Assembly (NCBI GenBank): GCA_030605515.1
Contig: JAUWIE010000099.1
Location: 1-24,888, forward strand
Length of the DNA: 24,888 bases
From: Thermoplasmatota archaeon
Lineage (GTDB): Archaea > Thermoplasmatota > E2 > DHVEG-1
Direction of reading: 5' to 3'
Made by a program: the position numbers and the translations under genes. Shown piece after piece: positions 14,097 to 21,968 of this stretch; position 1 is the first letter of the stretch, and the number at the start of each line of letters is the position of its first letter. The notes beneath the pieces were generated by a model, which made no database searches, was not told where the DNA came from, and saw only the letters and a program-made list of their open reading frames with translations.

Positions 14097-14624
14097 ATGA
14101 GAATAATACAGAGAATATCCATACTGATACTAGCACTTTTTTTATTTCAATTATTTGTGCAACCCGTACTTGCTTCTGAGGAAAAAGTTGAGCTTCATTT
14201 TTACTATTCCGATAATTGCAGATCCTGTAAAGAAAATAAGGAAAATGTGATAGAAAAAATTTATGAAAATGAGGCATACAAGGATTATCTTACTGTAATC
14301 TATAAAGCTTATCAGCCACCCGAAGACAAGAATTATAAAGAATCATATTATGATGAATATCATACTAAGTATAAATTCAAAGGCGATCTATCTCTTTCTG
14401 TTGTTGTTATTAAGAATGAGACAGATGAAACAGTAATAGGATCAGGATCCGGTAATATCACACTTGAATATATTCATAAAGTTCTTGAGGACTATATTCC
14501 TGAATTGAAAGAAACAAAAACAGAGAATGAAACAAATAAAACCCCTGGTTTTGAACTATTATTTGCTGTTATTTCAATATTTATAATTTTAGTTTGGAAA
14601 CGAAAAAAATGGATTAAAACATAA
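14097..14624 (+). CDS. Secreted thioredoxin-fold CxxC protein with PGF-CTERM-like anchor
   Basis: A 175-residue exported protein. Residues 1-27 form a signal peptide (hydrophobic LILALFLFQLF, ending near VLAS). A thioredoxin-like strand VELHFYYSDNC leads to the redox motif CRSC (C41-C44). The C-terminal part has Asn/Thr/Glu-rich sequence with sequons, then TPGFELLFAVISIFIILVW and a basic end. That PGF, hydrophobic helix and Arg/Lys tail is the layout of the archaeal PGF-CTERM sorting signal, which archaeosortase A processes for lipid anchoring. I infer a surface-bound thiol-disulfide protein. The ATG at 14097 is chosen because AAGGTGA lies five bases upstream; a GTG at 14088 would overlap that site. 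The gene appears to be monocistronic. Confidence 0.8.
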   Translation: MRIIQRISILILALFLFQLFVQPVLASEEKVELHFYYSDNCRSCKENKENVIEKIYENEAYKDYLTVIYKAYQPPEDKNYKESYYDEYHTKYKFKGDLSLSVVVIKNETDETVIGSGSGNITLEYIHKVLEDYIPELKETKTENETNKTPGFELLFAVISIFIILVWKRKKWIKT

Positions 14625-14761
14625 AACTTTACCTTGTTCAACATTGACTAATTTATCCATTTTTCTCGAATTTCTAATAAAGAATTTATTTCCTTTAGTT
14701 ATTTTATTTTACCTTAAACTCTATTAATCTTATTATTATATCACTGTTTTGTGTATTAATT

Positions 14762-15796
14762 ATGAAAACAATGGATGTTGCAATGTACTACAATAACAAC
14801 GATGTTAGAATAGAAAAAATGCCTATTCCAAAAATAAATGATAATGAACTCCTTGTTAAGGTTAAAGCCAGTGGTATCTGTGGTAGCGATGTCATGGAGT
14901 GGTACAGAATCAAAAAAGCACCTTGTGTACTTGGTCATGAGATGGCAGGAGATATTGTTGAAGCTGGTAAAAACATTAAAAATTACAAAATCGGAGATAG
15001 AGTATTTGTTTCTCATCATGTACCATGTAATTCCTGTGAATATTGCCAAAATGATCAACATACTCTCTGTCATACACTGCATTCAACTAATTTTGATCCT
15101 GGTGGATTTGCTGAGTATTTACGTGTACCAGAGATAAACGTAAGAAATGGAACATATTTATTGCCAAAGGCAATGTCTTATGAAGAAGGCGCTTTTATTG
15201 AGCCACTTGCATGTGTAGTTCGAGGAATGCGAATAGCTGAGATGAAACCAAAACAAAATATACTCATTATCGGTAGTGGCATTTCAGGACTTTTACATAT
15301 AAAACTAGCAAAAGCAAAAAATGCAAATAAAATAATTTCTACAGATATTGAAAATTATCGATTAAAAATGGCAAAAAAAATGGGTGCAGATGTAGTTATT
15401 AATGCAAAAGAAAACGTTCCAGAGCAGGTAAAAAAACATAATGATGGAAACCTAGCAGATCTAGTAGTACTTTGCACAGGTGCATCATCAGCAGTTAAAC
15501 AGACGTTACAATCAATTAATACTGGTGGCACAATACTTTTTTTTGCACCAACAAAACATGGAGTTGAGATTCCATTTCCTTTGTTTGACTTATGGAATAA
15601 AGGCGTAAAAATGGTATCAACATATGCAGGGGCGCCAAAGGATATTCAAGAAGCTATTGATCTAATAAAAACAAAAAAAGTAAAGGTTTTAGATATGATT
15701 ACTCACAGACTACCTTTATCTGAAATTCAGAAAGGTTTCAAACTTGTCGCTGAAGCAAAGAATTCAATGAAAGTAATAATTGAACTAGGTAAATGA
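14762..15796 (+). CDS. Zinc-dependent medium-chain alcohol/polyol dehydrogenase
   Basis: A 344-residue NAD(P)-linked dehydrogenase of the MDR superfamily. The catalytic zinc ligands are visible: C40 in GICGSD, H59-E60 in LGHE, and E147 in FIEPLAC. The structural zinc site has four cysteines (C89, C92, C95, C103). The Rossmann fold carries GSGISG (171-176), and an acidic residue after the second strand (STDIE) points to NAD. The layout resembles L-threonine 3-dehydrogenase and sorbitol dehydrogenase; the substrate cannot be decided from sequence. A TATTATATA sequence about 25 bases before the ATG and the absence of a Shine-Dalgarno site suggest a leaderless transcript. A second ATG nine bases in is possible. 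Confidence 0.9.
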   Translation: MKTMDVAMYYNNNDVRIEKMPIPKINDNELLVKVKASGICGSDVMEWYRIKKAPCVLGHEMAGDIVEAGKNIKNYKIGDRVFVSHHVPCNSCEYCQNDQHTLCHTLHSTNFDPGGFAEYLRVPEINVRNGTYLLPKAMSYEEGAFIEPLACVVRGMRIAEMKPKQNILIIGSGISGLLHIKLAKAKNANKIISTDIENYRLKMAKKMGADVVINAKENVPEQVKKHNDGNLADLVVLCTGASSAVKQTLQSINTGGTILFFAPTKHGVEIPFPLFDLWNKGVKMVSTYAGAPKDIQEAIDLIKTKKVKVLDMITHRLPLSEIQKGFKLVAEAKNSMKVIIELGK

Positions 15797-15802
15797 TTTG
15801 TT

Positions 15803-16267
15803 TTAAGATAGTACGATTTTTTGTTTTTTCTTAATGTCAAGTTTCTTTGGGACATCAAGTTGGGCTTTAACATACCAGTCTATCCGACCATGGATGCCAC
15901 TGACTGCTTTTAGAGCAGTTAATGCTGTTCCAACTTTTCCTTCAAGTTTCTGAGATACGTGATGGATATCCTCAGGGATTTTAATTTCAAATGGGTATTC
16001 GTCATTTTGATATTCTTTATCATAGTCAAGTGGCATTTTAAAATCATAAACAACAGATTTGTTTGTTGATCTACTACTACTTGCTGTTGGCCCGATCCCC
16101 ATTCCTGTTTGTTGTTGAATTTTTATACCAATAAATGATACTTCTATTTTCCGTGCTTGTGTTGGTTTTTTCAGATTAAGTTTAACATTTCCCTTAATCG
16201 TATCTCCTGGGCTATAATTGTATTTTTCAAGCTTTAACATAATTTTTTCCGGTCCAAATAATCCCAT
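15803..16267 (-). CDS. Arrestin-like / SpoOM-type protein
   Basis: A 154-residue soluble protein with the beta-sandwich pattern of arrestin N-terminal domains: KLEKYNYSPGDTIKGNVKL (about 12-30) with the typical PGD-x-I-x-G turn, then ARKIEVSFIGIK, a flexible Gly/Ser loop, FKMPLD, YPFEIKIPED and a final GRIDWYVKAQLDV strand. SpoOM-type proteins of bacteria and archaea share this half. At 154 residues it is near one arrestin sandwich only, shorter than full SpoOM (about 250). Its role is unknown; a scaffold or regulator is likely. It ends seven bases from the convergent dehydrogenase stop. GGATG upstream of the ATG is a weak ribosome site. Confidence 0.72.
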   Translation of the reverse strand: MGLFGPEKIMLKLEKYNYSPGDTIKGNVKLNLKKPTQARKIEVSFIGIKIQQQTGMGIGPTASSSRSTNKSVVYDFKMPLDYDKEYQNDEYPFEIKIPEDIHHVSQKLEGKVGTALTALKAVSGIHGRIDWYVKAQLDVPKKLDIKKKQKIVLS

Positions 16268-16403
16268 ATTCTTACATCCTTTATATTTTTTATAACAAAT
16301 TTGCCTTTGGAATATCTTTTATGATAATAAATTTTTCTTAAATAAATAGGAATAATAATTACTTTGGTATTAAACTTTATAATTTATTACATTGTTTCAG
16401 TTT

Positions 16404-17294
16404 ATGATGAAAAAAATCAAAGCCATCTGGGAACTAATGCGACTTGAACATGGCGTTATGATTGCTATCGCTGTTTTTATCGGTTCTTTAATAGCATTAG
16501 ACGGTAAAGAGCTCCCAGATATTATTAAATTATCATTTACTTTTTTAACTGTTTTACTCCTTGAAGCAAGTACATTTGCATTAAATGATTACTATGATCT
16601 TGAGATCGATAAAAAAAATAAACGACAGGATCGCCCTCTTGTAAGAGGAGATCTTTCTCCAAAAACTGCTTTATATTTATTTTTATTATTATTTCCATTT
16701 GGAATTATATGCTCATTTTTTGTAAATTACACTTGTTTTATAATAGCTTTTATTACAGGCCTACTTGCAATACTTTACGATGTTAAACTTAAGAAAATTA
16801 AGCTTCTAGGAAACTTCTATATAGCTTATACCATGGCAATTCCATTTATTTTCGGTGGGGTAGCAGTATCAGAAGGAACAACATTTTTCTTTAACGTTCA
16901 CCCTGCGATTTACATTATTGCTTTGATTGCATTTTTGGCTGGATCTGGACGAGAGATTATGAAAGATGTTATGGACTTCAAAGGTGATCACGAAAAAGGT
17001 GTGAAATCATTTCCACAATATATTGGTATCCGCGGATCAAATATTTTAACTGCTTTTTTCTACATAATAGCTATTGCTTTGAGTTTCCTACCGTTTTTCA
17101 TGAGTAAATTCGGTATTTATTACTTGAATTATTATTATCTATTTATCGTAATGATTACTGATACGATGCTATTGAGTACTTCAATTCAGTTGATATTCAA
17201 GAAAAAAGTACATATTAAACTATATCGAAGATTTACCTTAATTGCTATCTTCATTGGTCTTATTGCTTTCCTTGTTGGTGCTTTTATACATTAA
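16404..17294 (+). CDS. UbiA-family prenyltransferase (archaeal lipid synthesis type)
   Basis: A 296-residue integral membrane enzyme with about eight or nine helices. The two Asp-rich motifs of UbiA enzymes, which hold the Mg-diphosphate of the prenyl donor, are NDYYDLEID (61-69, followed by KKNKRQDRP) and DVMDFKGDHEKG (188-199). In archaea the closest role is digeranylgeranylglyceryl phosphate synthase, which adds the second geranylgeranyl chain to make the archaeal ether lipid core; other prenyl acceptors such as quinone or heme precursors are possible. The ATG at 16404 (or 16407) is preferred to a TTG at 16392. The TATA-like CTTTATAATTTATT about 25-30 bases before it points to a leaderless transcript. 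It is divergent from the arrestin-like gene. Confidence 0.85.
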   Translation: MMKKIKAIWELMRLEHGVMIAIAVFIGSLIALDGKELPDIIKLSFTFLTVLLLEASTFALNDYYDLEIDKKNKRQDRPLVRGDLSPKTALYLFLLLFPFGIICSFFVNYTCFIIAFITGLLAILYDVKLKKIKLLGNFYIAYTMAIPFIFGGVAVSEGTTFFFNVHPAIYIIALIAFLAGSGREIMKDVMDFKGDHEKGVKSFPQYIGIRGSNILTAFFYIIAIALSFLPFFMSKFGIYYLNYYYLFIVMITDTMLLSTSIQLIFKKKVHIKLYRRFTLIAIFIGLIAFLVGAFIH

Positions 17295-17442
17295 TCGATA
17301 GAAATAATAAATTTCTCAGAGTTATTTAATATTGGATTCAAGTCGTCATGGAATAGTTCAATATAATATAATTATTATTCATGTTATAAATAATTAATTT
17401 TTTCCCCTATTTTTACATTAAAATATTATTAATATAAAAAGG

Positions 17443-17450
17443 TTTATATA
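17443..17450 (+). promoter_or_regulatory. TATA box before the structured noncoding segment
   Basis: TTTATATA, preceded by AAAAAGG as a good BRE-like sequence, lies 24 bases before the first base of the stem at 17474-17476. No protein gene follows on this strand before 18957, so it most simply drives a noncoding RNA. Confidence 0.55.
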
Positions 17451-17473
17451 CTTATAATCCCATTATATAATAG

Positions 17474-17540
17474 TAGGATGGGGGAGTAGTCCTATTTTTT
17501 CCTATCTCTCCTCACCACCTCCACGCTTCCCCATCCGAAA
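17474..17540 (+). ncRNA. Candidate small structured RNA with anti-SD-like loop
   Basis: In a region of about 20% G+C, this 65-base stretch is clearly GC-richer. GGATGGGGGAGT (17476-17487) pairs with GCTTCCCCATCC (17525-17536) over 12 pairs including two G-U wobbles. The 37-base loop is almost all pyrimidine and contains CACCTCC (17516-17522), the same heptamer as the anti-Shine-Dalgarno end of archaeal 16S rRNA. A competing hairpin, TAGGA (17474-17478) with TCCTA (17490-17494), is followed by six T. It lies between two convergent genes and has its own TATA box. It could instead be a two-way terminator; no known RNA family is recognised. Confidence 0.5.
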
Positions 17541-17544
17541 ACTT

Positions 17545-17955
17545 TTACTTAAAGATACTAAACACAACCTCTTTTAGATGTGGAACCATATCAAATCTCG
17601 CTATATCAAATGGCGAGATCCAACAATATTCAGTATGCTCCCAGTCTATTTGTACTTTACTTTTTTTTTCAATTTTAAACAAAAATGGGTAAACCTTCCA
17701 ATCATAACTTTTCTCATTATAAACATCTGTAAATTCAATAGGAGAGCCTTTTTTAATTAAATGAACGTCACCTTCTGGAATGTCAATTTCTTCTTTGATT
17801 TCTTTTATCGCTGTTTCAAAGGGATCCTCACCTTCTTCGACGTAACCAGCAACCCCACCCCATAACCCTTTATATGTTCTAACTTTATCACTTCTTTTAA
17901 GAATTAGCAATTTTCCTTTTTCATTAATTAATAAGCAGGTAACCACTCTTTGCAT
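17545..17955 (-). CDS. Nudix hydrolase
   Basis: A 136-residue single-domain Nudix protein, which should hydrolyse a nucleoside diphosphate linked to another group. The Nudix box is near 37-59: GYVEEGEDPFETAIKEIKEE, agreeing with G-x5-E-x7-R-E-U-x-E-E except that Lys replaces the Arg and the usual Gly after EE is missing. The metal-binding Glu residues are all present. The opening strand RVVTCLLINEKGKLLILKRS and the GLWGGVAG loop are typical. The start lies one base after the purQ stop, so it is the second gene of a purQ operon; the AAAGG inside the purQ end serves as ribosome site. The substrate is not evident; a nucleotide clean-up role would suit the purine context. Confidence 0.88.
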   Translation of the reverse strand: MQRVVTCLLINEKGKLLILKRSDKVRTYKGLWGGVAGYVEEGEDPFETAIKEIKEEIDIPEGDVHLIKKGSPIEFTDVYNEKSYDWKVYPFLFKIEKKSKVQIDWEHTEYCWISPFDIARFDMVPHLKEVVFSIFK

Positions 17956-17956
17956 C

Positions 17957-18793
17957 CTAGAACCTTTTACAAATATAACTCAGAACAGATTCAAAAATCA
18001 CCTGACCATCACCAACACCATCATCCAAACCTGTGTCTGTCCAATCAGGATGTTGATACCTATAAAATGTTCTCTCAGGGTGAGGCATCATACCAAATAC
18101 ATTTCCAATATGGTTACAAATTCCTGCTATATTTGAGACAGAACCATTAGGATTCCAAGGATAACCTGCATATTCACCATTAGAATTAACATATCTAAAC
18201 ACGATCTGATCATTCTGTTCTAATTTTTCAAGATATTCTTTCTGCTTATCTAATGGAAATAACAATTTTCCTTCCGCATGGGCACTAGGAATTAATCTAA
18301 TTTCATTCTTAGAAATATTTGAGGTAAACACACATTTTCCATTATTTTCATGTTTAAGCAACGTAGGCCTACATTCAAATCTATTTGAATCATTAATATT
18401 CAAACAAGCATCCGGGACATGACTTACAATTTCTTCAATACCCGGCAATAAACCAAGTTCAGTAAGAACTTGAAAACCATTACATACACCTAATATGGGG
18501 TATTCTTGTTTTACAAATTCTCTTAGTTTTTTCTGCAATTTACTTTTTATTCGAGCTGCAAATATTGCACCTGCTCTTATGTAATCGCCAGCTGAAAAAC
18601 CACCGGGAATCATTAGACATTGATAATCAAAAATATCTCTTTTTTCGTCTTTATTACAATCTATATCTAATAACTGTTTTAGATGTACAAACTCTGGATT
18701 TACTTTTAATCTTTTAAAAGCATCGTATGATTCTTGTTCGCAGTTAGTTCCTTCTATTCGCAATATTGCAATTTTTATATCTTTTGTTTTCAC
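17957..18793 (-). CDS. purQ: Phosphoribosylformylglycinamidine synthase, glutaminase subunit PurQ
   Basis: A 278-residue class I glutamine amidotransferase. It releases ammonia from glutamine for PurL, which turns FGAR into FGAM in the fourth step of purine synthesis. The nucleophile is C104 in LGVCNGFQ, with H238 and E240 of MMPHPER completing the triad. The N-terminus IAILRIEGTNCEQE and the MIPGGFSAGDYIRAG loop are characteristic of PurQ. It is longer than the about 225-residue Bacillus form, as is usual for several archaea. purL is not next to it in this window. The promoter region upstream (18794-18956) is shared with a divergent regulator gene and carries inverted repeats. Confidence 0.95.
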   Translation of the reverse strand: MKTKDIKIAILRIEGTNCEQESYDAFKRLKVNPEFVHLKQLLDIDCNKDEKRDIFDYQCLMIPGGFSAGDYIRAGAIFAARIKSKLQKKLREFVKQEYPILGVCNGFQVLTELGLLPGIEEIVSHVPDACLNINDSNRFECRPTLLKHENNGKCVFTSNISKNEIRLIPSAHAEGKLLFPLDKQKEYLEKLEQNDQIVFRYVNSNGEYAGYPWNPNGSVSNIAGICNHIGNVFGMMPHPERTFYRYQHPDWTDTGLDDGVGDGQVIFESVLSYICKRF

Positions 18794-18810
18794 GTTTCCA
18801 CCTGGCTATA

Positions 18811-18878
18811 TTAAGGATAATAGTCGCACTATTATTTCTTTTTATAGTTTTATCAAGTATCCTTAATTTGCTATTATC
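18811..18878. promoter_or_regulatory. Nested inverted repeats between purQ and the RHH regulator gene
   Basis: ATAATAGT-CGC-ACTATTAT is a perfect palindrome at 18817-18835. In addition TTAAGGATA (18811-18819) recurs inverted as TATCCTTAA (18858-18866), and GATAATAG (18816-18823) recurs inverted as CTATTATC (18871-18878). These sit where the purQ core promoter should be, so a repressor site is likely. Confidence 0.5.
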
Positions 18879-18889
18879 TTTTCAAAAAG

Positions 18890-18897
18890 TATAAATA
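18890..18897 (+). promoter_or_regulatory. TATA box of the sulfation operon
   Basis: TATAAATA preceded by AAAAAG lies about 60 bases before the ATG at 18957, so transcription should begin near 18920, inside the inverted repeat described next. Confidence 0.5.
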
Positions 18898-18900
18898 TTT

Positions 18901-18946
18901 TAATTACATATAACTAAATATAATGATATATAATGAAATGTAATTA
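18901..18946 (+). promoter_or_regulatory. Perfect 9-bp inverted repeat at the start of the RHH-sat operon
   Basis: TAATTACAT (18901-18909) and ATGTAATTA (18938-18946) are exact complements with a 28-base AT-rich spacer. The repeat frames the expected transcript start and ends at the Shine-Dalgarno site. It is a candidate operator for the regulator encoded by the first gene, or an mRNA hairpin. Confidence 0.4.
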
Positions 18947-18956
18947 GGTGTTAATC

Positions 18957-19190
18957 ATGACCGAAGAAAAAGATGGAAAAAAATATACCACAATATCAAT
19001 ACCAACCCCCTTGGCTGATAAAATAAAAAAACGAATTGAAGGAACAGGATTTACATCTCTCTCCTCCTATGTAACCTACGTTCTAAGAGAAGTTATATCA
19101 GGAATGGAAGAAGATAGTGAAGAAGCATTCAGCAAAGAAGATGAAGAAAAAGTTAAAGACCGATTAAGAGCACTCGGCTATCTGGACTAA
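18957..19190 (+). CDS. Ribbon-helix-helix (CopG/Arc-type) regulator
   Basis: A 77-residue protein. The strand YTTISIPTPL (10-19) is followed by helix A (ADKIKKRIEGTG) and helix B (SLSSYVTYVLREVI), the order of the ribbon-helix-helix DNA-binding fold, which works as a dimer with the strand in the major groove. The acidic C-terminal tail ends EKVKDRLRALGYLD. It is the first gene of the sulfurylase operon, ending 10 bases before sat, so it most likely controls this operon; the inverted repeats just upstream are candidate sites. The ATG at 18957 is preferred to a GTG at 18948 because AGGTG lies six bases before it. Confidence 0.78.
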   Translation: MTEEKDGKKYTTISIPTPLADKIKKRIEGTGFTSLSSYVTYVLREVISGMEEDSEEAFSKEDEEKVKDRLRALGYLD

Positions 19191-19200
19191 GGTGAAAAAT

Positions 19201-20325
19201 ATGCCAAAACCACACGGTGGAAAACTAGTAAACCGACTAGTAAAAAAAGATGTATCAGACATAAAAGAACTACCAAAAATTGAAATAAACACAAATCTAG
19301 CAGAAGACATAACAAACATTGCAAAAGGAGTATTTTCACCCTTAGAAGGATTTCTATGCAACAATGACCTTGAAAACATAGTCAAAGAAAAACGATTAAT
19401 GGATGATACACCATGGACAATCCCTATTTTGCTTGATTTCAATAATGAAGAAATAAAAGAAGGAGAAACAATATTACTATCAAACAAAGAAAACGGCGTT
19501 CTAGCATTAGTAGATATCGATGAAATATATACATATGATAAAAAGACATTAGCACAAGAAATTTATCGTACAAAAGATACAAACCACCCTGGAGTTGCCA
19601 ATATAAATAACATGAAACAAAACTTATTAGGTGGTAAAATAACACTTCTTGATTGCAAAACTAGAGAATTTGATGAGTATAATCTTTCACCTAAAGAAAC
19701 ACGCTTTTTATTCAAAGAAAAAGGATGGAAAGAAATAGTAGCTTTTCAAACAAGAAACCCACCTCATATCGGCCATGAATACGTACAAAAAACAGCACTA
19801 ACATTTGTTGATGGTGTATTTATCAATCCAATCATCGGAAAGAAAAAAACAGGAGATTTTAGAGATGAAGTAATACTAGCCTCATATGAAACACTGATGA
19901 AACATTATTACCTAAAAGAACGGGCAGTAATGTCAATACTGCGAACATCGATGAAATATGCTGGCCCACGTGAAGCAATTCATCATGCAATTATGCGAAA
20001 AAACTTCGGATGTACACATTTCATCGTAGGAAGAGATCACGCCGGAGTAGGAAACTACTATGGCCCATATGATGCACACGACATATTCTCAGAATTTCCA
20101 GATTTAGGAATAATACCAGTATTTTTCAGATCGTTCTCCAGATGTACAAAATGCAACAGCGTAGTAAACGATAAAATCTGCCCACATGATCAGAAATATC
20201 ATATAAACTTCAGTGGAAAAAAGATTAGAGAAATACTAAACAACGGAGAAATTCCATCAGAAGATATGATGCGAAAAGAAGTTGCAGAAACCATTTTGAA
20301 ATTTGATAAACCATTTATAGAATAA
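19201..20325 (+). CDS. sat: ATP sulfurylase (sulfate adenylyltransferase)
   Basis: A 374-residue cytosolic enzyme that makes adenylylsulfate (APS) and diphosphate from ATP and sulfate. The catalytic motif QTRNPPHIGHE (183-193) holds the Q-N-P-x-H-x-x-H core, and GRDHAGVG (277-284) is the second nucleotide motif. Near the C-terminus C315-x2-C318 and C327 with a nearby His form the zinc site of many archaeal and bacterial forms. Length fits the homo-oligomeric type without an APS kinase-like extension. GGTGA six bases before the ATG at 19201 supports that start. It lies in an operon with an APS kinase and no visible APS reductase, which points to PAPS formation rather than dissimilatory sulfur metabolism. 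Confidence 0.95.
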   Translation: MPKPHGGKLVNRLVKKDVSDIKELPKIEINTNLAEDITNIAKGVFSPLEGFLCNNDLENIVKEKRLMDDTPWTIPILLDFNNEEIKEGETILLSNKENGVLALVDIDEIYTYDKKTLAQEIYRTKDTNHPGVANINNMKQNLLGGKITLLDCKTREFDEYNLSPKETRFLFKEKGWKEIVAFQTRNPPHIGHEYVQKTALTFVDGVFINPIIGKKKTGDFRDEVILASYETLMKHYYLKERAVMSILRTSMKYAGPREAIHHAIMRKNFGCTHFIVGRDHAGVGNYYGPYDAHDIFSEFPDLGIIPVFFRSFSRCTKCNSVVNDKICPHDQKYHINFSGKKIREILNNGEIPSEDMMRKEVAETILKFDKPFIE

Positions 20326-20344
20326 TAAAACAGGAGAAATGATA

Positions 20345-21343
20345 ATGAAAAAAGAAGAACTACAAGGTAAAGGCCTTCTAATCCATCATTGGGATACTGA
20401 CGGTATATGCTCAGCAAAACTTATTTTTGAGCAATTATCTGATAAAAATATTGATAATAGAACTCCGATCCTCGGTAATTACTTCCTCACAGAAAAAGAA
20501 TTAGATGAATACTCAAAATATGATTTCATCATTATCGTAGATATGGCTCTACCAAAAGAAAACATACTAAAATTAGCAGAACACGCTAAAGTATTCATCT
20601 TTGATCACCATCTAGGCCCAGAGATAAAAGAAGTATTTCACCACAATCCAGTTATAAAAGGAGAAAAACCAGATGAATATCCATCTGCTAGCTGGATCGT
20701 TAACAAATATCTAGAAAATAAAGTGAATCTATATGCACTACTTGGTATAATAGGTGATCATGAAAAAAAAATTAAAAACAATGATACAATCTATAAAATA
20801 ATAACAAGTTATTGTCAAGAAAACGACCTTAATTTTGATGACTTATTAAACATGGCATACTTACTTGATTCTAGCTATAAAATCGGTGATAAAAAAGCAG
20901 TAGAAAAAGCACCACACCTTCTACTAGAATACGATTCGCCATATGATATCCTAGATAATGAGAAATGGAACAATAATATAAAAATGCTAAACGAAGAGAT
21001 CACTCAACAATTAGATAAACCAATGGAAGAAAAAAATGGGACATTATTAAAAGAGATTAATACACAATACAATATTATATCTACGATAACCAGAAAAGTT
21101 GCATGGGAAAATGGAAAAAACACTCTGGTTATCAACACTGGTTTTTTCGATGATAAGGATCAAATTTATGCAAGAACCCTAAAAAATAATCTTGAACCAA
21201 TGATAATGCGTGGAAAATCCCTCGGTTTCAAATGCGGAGGCAAAAAAGAAGTCCTTGGTGCGATAATACCGAAGAAAAAAACTATGTTTTTTGTAGATGA
21301 AATTCTAAGTTATTTGTCGCAAGATGACACGAAGGAAAGGTGA
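20345..21343 (+). CDS. DHH-family phosphoesterase, likely pAp/oligonucleotide phosphatase
   Basis: A 332-residue protein with the metal-binding DHH motifs: HHWDTDGICSA (14-24), VDMALP (65-70), FDHHLG (86-91) and IIGDHE (136-140). The C-terminal half should be the substrate-binding domain; it keeps a Gly pair (FKCGGKKEVLGA) but not the full GGGH of DHHA1. Relatives (NrnA type) degrade short oligonucleotides and turn 3',5'-pAp into AMP. The gene lies between ATP sulfurylase and APS kinase, upstream of a sulfotransferase-like gene, where pAp is the by-product of PAPS use; I infer that it removes pAp. AGGAG eight bases upstream favours the ATG at 20345 over 20339. Its end passes eight bases from the next start. 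Confidence 0.85.
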   Translation: MKKEELQGKGLLIHHWDTDGICSAKLIFEQLSDKNIDNRTPILGNYFLTEKELDEYSKYDFIIIVDMALPKENILKLAEHAKVFIFDHHLGPEIKEVFHHNPVIKGEKPDEYPSASWIVNKYLENKVNLYALLGIIGDHEKKIKNNDTIYKIITSYCQENDLNFDDLLNMAYLLDSSYKIGDKKAVEKAPHLLLEYDSPYDILDNEKWNNNIKMLNEEITQQLDKPMEEKNGTLLKEINTQYNIISTITRKVAWENGKNTLVINTGFFDDKDQIYARTLKNNLEPMIMRGKSLGFKCGGKKEVLGAIIPKKKTMFFVDEILSYLSQDDTKER

Positions 21344-21350
21344 TAGAAAA

Positions 21351-21962
21351 ATGAACAAACAAAAAGCAACAAACGTCGTATGGCATATGCATAAAGTAGA
21401 TAAAACTGATAGAGAATCACTATTAAATCAAAAAGGACTAGTTCTATGGTTTACCGGACTCTCAGGTAGTGGTAAATCTACAATTGCAAATGAAGTAGCC
21501 TACAAACTACACTCCAAAGGACATATTGCATATGTTCTTGATGGGGACAATATTCGACATGGATTGAATAAAAATCTTGGGTTCTCTCCTGAAGACAGAA
21601 AAGAAAACATAAGGAGAATTTCTGAGGTAGCTAATCTTTTTGCCGATGCAGGATTAATAGCAATAACTGCTTTTATATCACCATATAGAGATGATCGAGA
21701 TTTCTGTAGAGAATTAGTAGGGGAAGGCCGATTCATTGAGATATTATGCAAGGCCTCATTAGAAACTTGTGAAAAAAGAGACACAAAAGGACTATATAAA
21801 AAAGCAAGAGAAGGAATAATAAAAGAATTCACTGGAATAAGCGCTCCATATGAAGAACCAGAAAACCCAGAGCTAATGATTAATACAGATAAAGAAACAG
21901 TAGATGAAAGCACAAACAAGGTATTGAAAAAATTAGAAGAGATTGAGCATATAAGTGAGTAG
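21351..21962 (+). CDS. cysC: Adenylylsulfate (APS) kinase
   Basis: A 203-residue P-loop kinase that phosphorylates APS at the 3' hydroxyl with ATP to give PAPS. Walker A is GLSGSGKST (36-44); DGDNIRHGLN (64-73) and FISPYRDDR (108-116) are the APS-binding signatures; KGLYKKAREGIIKEFTGIS carries the lid. Length and motifs match CysC. The ATG at 21351 is preceded by GGTGAT at six bases, so the upstream in-frame ATG inside the DHH gene (21324) is not used. It follows the DHH phosphoesterase closely and is six bases ahead of the sulfotransferase-like gene. Confidence 0.95.
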   Translation: MNKQKATNVVWHMHKVDKTDRESLLNQKGLVLWFTGLSGSGKSTIANEVAYKLHSKGHIAYVLDGDNIRHGLNKNLGFSPEDRKENIRRISEVANLFADAGLIAITAFISPYRDDRDFCRELVGEGRFIEILCKASLETCEKRDTKGLYKKAREGIIKEFTGISAPYEEPENPELMINTDKETVDESTNKVLKKLEEIEHISE

Positions 21963-21968
21963 TTGAGT

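Noticed and set aside
17505..17530. Minus-strand GGAGGTGGTGAGG as a ribosome site for a small gene
   Set aside because: The GTG directly abuts the site and the frame closes within a few codons at TAG.
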